The position numbers and the translations under genes are program-made. Shown here piece by piece: positions 32,291-35,027 of a DNA stretch of 35,027 nucleotides (position 1 is its first letter; each line of letters opens with the position of its first letter). The notes under the pieces are model-generated. The model searched no databases and was not told the DNA's origin. It saw nothing but the letters and a program-made list of their open reading frames with translations. The DNA comes from Clostridia bacterium (GTDB taxonomy: Bacteria > Bacillota > Clostridia > Oscillospirales > RGIG5299): contig JAFVQJ010000024.1 of assembly GCA_017504945.1 (NCBI GenBank), positions 1 through 35,027 of the forward strand, read 5' to 3'.

Positions 32291-33136
32291 ATGATACAGC
32301 TTCCCATAAATATAGATTACAGCGGCAAGGTCGTTGTAGTTACCGGCGCAGGCGGACTCATCTGCGGCGCCATGGCAAGAGCCTTTGCCCAGTCGGGCGC
32401 AAGGGTAGCCGCCCTCGATCTCAACGAGGAGGCAGTCAAAAAGCTTGCCGATGAGCTGAAGGCAGAGGGCTTTGTCTGCGAGGGCTATAAGGCAAACGTG
32501 CTCGATCCCGAATCTCTTAACGAGGTTCACGAGGCGGTGCTTCGCGACCTCGGCGAGTGCGATATCCTCGTAAACGGCGCAGGCGGCAACAATCCCAGAG
32601 CCACCACCGATAACGAATATCAGCACGAGGCAAAGGAGGGCGGAAAATCCTTCTTCGATCTTCAGCCCGACGGCGTCGATTTCGTATTCAAGCTGAACTT
32701 CCAGGGCACCTTGCTTCCCACCCAGACCTTTGCAAAGGATATGGTCGCAAAAAAAGCGGGCTGCATTCTCAACATTTCCTCAATGAACGCCTACACCCCC
32801 TTGACCAAGATCCCCGCATATTCGGCGGCAAAGGCGGCAATTTCAAACTTCACTCAGTGGCTCGCCACTCACTTTGCGGGAACGGGTATCCGTTGCAACG
32901 CCATCGCTCCCGGATTTTTGGTCTCCGCACAGAACTATAAGCTCCTCTTTAACGAGGACGGCACTCCCACCGCAAGAAGCGCAAAGATACTTAACGGCAC
33001 ACCCACGGGCAGATACGTCGATGCATCCGAGCTTCTCGGCGGCACCCTCTTCCTCTGCGACGACCGCTCTGCATCTGCAATCACGGGCGTGGTCCTTCCC
33101 ATCGACTGCGGCTTTGCCTCCTATTCGGGCGTATAA
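32291..33136 (+). CDS. SDR-family fructuronate reductase (mannonate oxidoreductase), UxuB-type function
   Basis: A 281-residue short-chain dehydrogenase. The cofactor site is VVVTGAGGLICGAMARAFA (a variant glycine motif), then AALDLN for the adenine ribose and NGAGG. The catalytic Ser is in NISSMNAY and the Tyr-x-x-x-Lys is PAYSAAKAAISNF. The end VVLPIDCGFASYSGV is typical of the group that reduces fructuronate to mannonate in operons lacking the long-chain UxuB. It sits between uxuA and the KDPG aldolase gene, which fills the only missing step. Substrate is inferred from that context. The start is an ATG 12 nt after uxuA with AAGGAG upstream. Confidence 0.88.
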   Translation: MIQLPINIDYSGKVVVVTGAGGLICGAMARAFAQSGARVAALDLNEEAVKKLADELKAEGFVCEGYKANVLDPESLNEVHEAVLRDLGECDILVNGAGGNNPRATTDNEYQHEAKEGGKSFFDLQPDGVDFVFKLNFQGTLLPTQTFAKDMVAKKAGCILNISSMNAYTPLTKIPAYSAAKAAISNFTQWLATHFAGTGIRCNAIAPGFLVSAQNYKLLFNEDGTPTARSAKILNGTPTGRYVDASELLGGTLFLCDDRSASAITGVVLPIDCGFASYSGV

Positions 33137-33155
33137 AGGAAAGGAGAAGAAAAAA

Positions 33156-33710
33156 ATGGAAAAATTCATTCCCGTCGTAGTTATTAAGGAGCTCGGTGAG
33201 ACCGATAAGATACTTACCGCCCTGAAAAACAACAATATAAATACCGCGGAGATAACCTTCCGCACCGCCTGCGCGGCAGAGGCAATAAGCTATGCGGCAA
33301 AGAACTATCCCGATATGGTCATCGGCGCAGGCACCGTTATCAACGCCAAGCAGTGCGAGGACGCACTTGCGGCGGGCGCCACCTTCATCGTCTCTCCCGG
33401 ACTTTCTGCCGACGTGGCAAAGATATGCAACGAAAGAAATATCCCCTACTATCCCGGCTGCGTTACCCCCACCGAGATAATGGCGGCGCTTGAGCTCGGC
33501 ATCACCACTGTTAAATTCTTCCCCGCAAACGTCTACGGCGGATTAAAGGCGTTAAAGGCACTTGCCGCTCCCTTCCCGCAGGTAAGATTCATACCCACGG
33601 GCGGAGTTGACAGAAGCAATATCGACGAATTTCTTGCCTTCGATAAGGTTGCGGCAATAGGCGGCAGCTTTTTCGTAAAGGAATCTTTAGATAAAATGGA
33701 GGAAAAATAA
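33156..33710 (+). CDS. eda: KDPG aldolase (2-dehydro-3-deoxy-phosphogluconate aldolase)
   Basis: A 184-residue class I aldolase that splits KDPG into pyruvate and glyceraldehyde-3-phosphate. The Schiff-base lysine is Lys120 in GITTVKFFPANVYGG. The general base Glu32 and Arg36 are in AEITFRT, and the phosphate-binding part is IPTGGVDRSN and AIGGSFF. The size is below the roughly 205-215 of E. coli Eda, in line with Firmicutes forms. The frame stays open upstream for 94 codons, but the ATG at 33156 has GGAGA before it and matches the family start. The stop overlaps the next start by one base (TAATG), so translation is coupled to the kinase gene. Confidence 0.94.
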   Translation: MEKFIPVVVIKELGETDKILTALKNNNINTAEITFRTACAAEAISYAAKNYPDMVIGAGTVINAKQCEDALAAGATFIVSPGLSADVAKICNERNIPYYPGCVTPTEIMAALELGITTVKFFPANVYGGLKALKALAAPFPQVRFIPTGGVDRSNIDEFLAFDKVAAIGGSFFVKESLDKMEEK

Positions 33711-34732
33711 TGAAAACTGTTATTACCTTCGGCGAGCTTATGCTTCGCCTCGCACCCAACGGATATTACAGATTTTTTCAGAACGATCAGATGCAGGCGA
33801 CCTTCGGCGGCGGTGAGGCCAACGTTGCGGTCTCTCTTGCCAACTACGGTCTGCACAGCACCTACGTAACCAAGCTTCCCAAGCACGCTATCGGTCAGGC
33901 GGCTGTCGATTCGCTTCGCTATTTCGGCGTAGATACCGACGAGATAGTTCGCGGCGGCGACCGCGTGGGCATCTATTTCTTGGAGAAGGGCGCTTCACAG
34001 CGCGGCTCGGTATGTATCTACGACCGCGCCCACTCCGCCATATCCGAGGCAAAGCCCGAGGACTTTGATTGGGACAGCATCTTCGACGGAGCCGATTGGT
34101 TCCACTTCACCGGCATCACTCCCGCTCTCGGCGGCAATTTGGTAGAGATATGTCTCGAGGCTTGTAAGGCGGCAAAGGCAAGAGGCGTTAAGATATCCTG
34201 CGACTTAAACTATCGCGGTAAGCTCTGGACCAGAGCAGAGGCAAGAGAGGCAATGACCAAGCTCTGCGAGTACGTTGACGTTTGTATCTCCAACGAGGAG
34301 GACGCAAAGGACGTATTCGGCATTGAAGCGGAAAACACCGATATCTACGGCGGCAAGCTCAATCACGAGGGCTACAAATCGGTTGCAAAGCAGCTTGCCG
34401 ACAAATTCGGATTTGAGAAGGTCGCGATCACCCTTCGCTCCTCCATTTCGGCAAGCGATAACGATTGGGCGGGAATGCTTTACGACGGCGAGAATTACTG
34501 CTTCTCAAAATCCTACCATCTCCATATCGTTGACCGCGTCGGCGGCGGCGACAGCTTCGGCGGCGGCTTGATCTACGCTCTTTTAAACGGAAAGAGTACG
34601 CAGGACGCCATTGAATTCGCAGTAGCGGCATCTGCACTCAAGCACTCGATAGAGGGCGACTATAACCGCGTAAGCGTAGCCGAGGTTGAAAAGCTCGCAG
34701 GCGGCGACGGCTCCGGCAGAGTACAGAGATGA
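33710..34732 (+). CDS. kdgK: 2-keto-3-deoxygluconate kinase, PfkB family
   Basis: A 340-residue ribokinase-fold kinase that phosphorylates KDG to KDPG. The N-terminal block is VITFGELMLRLAP, then ATFGGGEANVAVSLANYG (sugar-binding glycines). Phosphate-side blocks are ISCDLNYRGKLW, CISNEEDAKDVFG and the catalytic GxGD-type VGGGDSFGGGLIYALLNG. KDG specificity is inferred from the operon. It is the last gene of the operon; downstream I see only repeats, with no conventional terminator. Confidence 0.93.
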   Translation: MKTVITFGELMLRLAPNGYYRFFQNDQMQATFGGGEANVAVSLANYGLHSTYVTKLPKHAIGQAAVDSLRYFGVDTDEIVRGGDRVGIYFLEKGASQRGSVCIYDRAHSAISEAKPEDFDWDSIFDGADWFHFTGITPALGGNLVEICLEACKAAKARGVKISCDLNYRGKLWTRAEAREAMTKLCEYVDVCISNEEDAKDVFGIEAENTDIYGGKLNHEGYKSVAKQLADKFGFEKVAITLRSSISASDNDWAGMLYDGENYCFSKSYHLHIVDRVGGGDSFGGGLIYALLNGKSTQDAIEFAVAASALKHSIEGDYNRVSVAEVEKLAGGDGSGRVQR

Positions 34733-34790
34733 CCCGATCTCGCAAAAACACGTAAACCTTAAACCTAATAATTCCGCAAGCACAAAAAAA

Positions 34791-34826
34791 CCCTAAAAAC
34801 ATCAAAACCCCTAAAAACATCAAAAC
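34791..34826. repeat. Two-copy 18-bp tandem repeat
   Basis: CCCTAAAAACATCAAAAC occurs twice in direct succession (34791-34808 and 34809-34826). Noncoding, just left of the second palindrome array. The stretch 34733-34790 holds nothing I can name. Confidence 0.85.
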
Positions 34827-34841
34827 CACCCGCAAAACGGC

Positions 34842-35021
34842 GACCTGCGATAAAGCAGGTCTGCCGAACGATGTTTGCCCTTACGGGCAAGTGATGTCGG
34901 CTTCGCCTAATGATGTAGCCTTCGGCAATGATGTAGTGCCTACGGCACAGTGGGCAAACATCACATCATTGCGACCAACGGGCGCAACATCATTACGAAC
35001 GAAGTGAGTAACATCACTTTT
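34842..35021. repeat. Array of short palindromes with inverted linkers (array 2)
   Basis: Hairpins: 34842-34861 (GACCTGC/GCAGGTC), 34875-34890 (TTGCCC/GGGCAA), 34899-34907 (GGC-TTC-GCC), 34918-34926 (GCC-TTC-GGC), 34936-34948 (GTGCC-TAC-GGCAC), then weaker ones near 34969-34987 and 34993-35010. Linkers read GATGT or ATGATGT on the left and ACATCA on the right. An 11-bp outer pair joins GATGTTTGCCC (34870-34880) to GGGCAAACATC (34952-34962). The sequence runs to the window end, so the array may continue. Confidence 0.7.
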
Positions 35022-35027
35022 GCGTAA

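Noticed and set aside
31946..32626. Minus-strand open frame of 226 codons across uxuA and the SDR gene
   Set aside because: It spans the 3' end of one real gene and the 5' end of another on the opposite strand, with no coding features of its own.
32874..33155. Upstream 94-codon extension of the KDPG aldolase frame
   Set aside because: It overlaps the SDR gene out of frame, and the ATG at 33156 has a proper ribosome binding site and matches the family start.
34583..34835. Short minus-strand open frames across the kdgK end and downstream repeat
   Set aside because: They are shadows of kdgK and the A-rich tandem repeat, with hydrophobic low-complexity translation.

Overview
This window comes from a low-to-moderate GC, spore-forming member of the Clostridia, most likely a gut Oscillospirales-type organism. 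The evidence is an endospore germination gene (ypeB), a ylm/sepF/divIVA division cluster, TTG and GTG starts behind strong GGAGG-type ribosome binding sites, a GPH sugar symporter and a glucuronate locus. I identified the organism only from gene content, so the family is a guess.

Left part (1-13.5 kb), all minus strand. A long housekeeping block reads right to left: miaB, mutS, mutL, miaA, a HlyD-like membrane-anchored protein, yggS, sepF, ylmG, ylmH, divIVA, lspA and an RluD-type pseudouridine synthase. It joins tRNA A37 modification (MiaA makes i6A, MiaB makes ms2i6A), mismatch repair and the classical Firmicutes division cluster. At the far left is a nearly complete thiT thiamine transporter under a TPP riboswitch with an intrinsic terminator. 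Its promoter is embedded in the last codons of the pseudouridine synthase gene.

Middle part (13.6-24.4 kb). Four tandem paralogous lipoprotein genes of unknown function are spaced exactly 24 nt apart. They alternate between two subtypes (B-A-B-A in transcription order), with near-identical ends and divergent middles. Next come divergent ackA (acetate kinase) and tmcAL (tRNA-Met cytidine acetate ligase), whose predicted promoters face each other so that the transcripts would overlap at their 5' ends. An interval of about 1.75 kb bounded by an imperfect inverted repeat follows. It holds an AraC/GyrI-type regulator, a small four-helix-bundle (S23/IVP-like) protein and an array of short palindromes. 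It is followed by an Asp23/Gls24 gene, an AraC regulator and ypeB.

Right part (24.4-34.7 kb). This is a compact glucuronide/glucuronate utilisation locus. On the minus strand are a GPH-family symporter and a GH2 glycosidase. Divergently on the plus strand is an AraC regulator followed by uxaC, uxuA, an SDR-type fructuronate reductase, KDPG aldolase and KDG kinase. Together they would import or hydrolyse a glucuronide, then take glucuronate through fructuronate, mannonate, KDG and KDPG to pyruvate and glyceraldehyde-3-phosphate. The window ends in a second palindrome array built on the same plan as the first.

The most unusual items are the two palindrome arrays (one beside the four-helix-bundle gene), the inverted repeat bounding that interval, the alternating lipoprotein array, and the face-to-face ackA/tmcAL promoters. 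No tRNA, rRNA, CRISPR array or recognisable transposase gene was seen.
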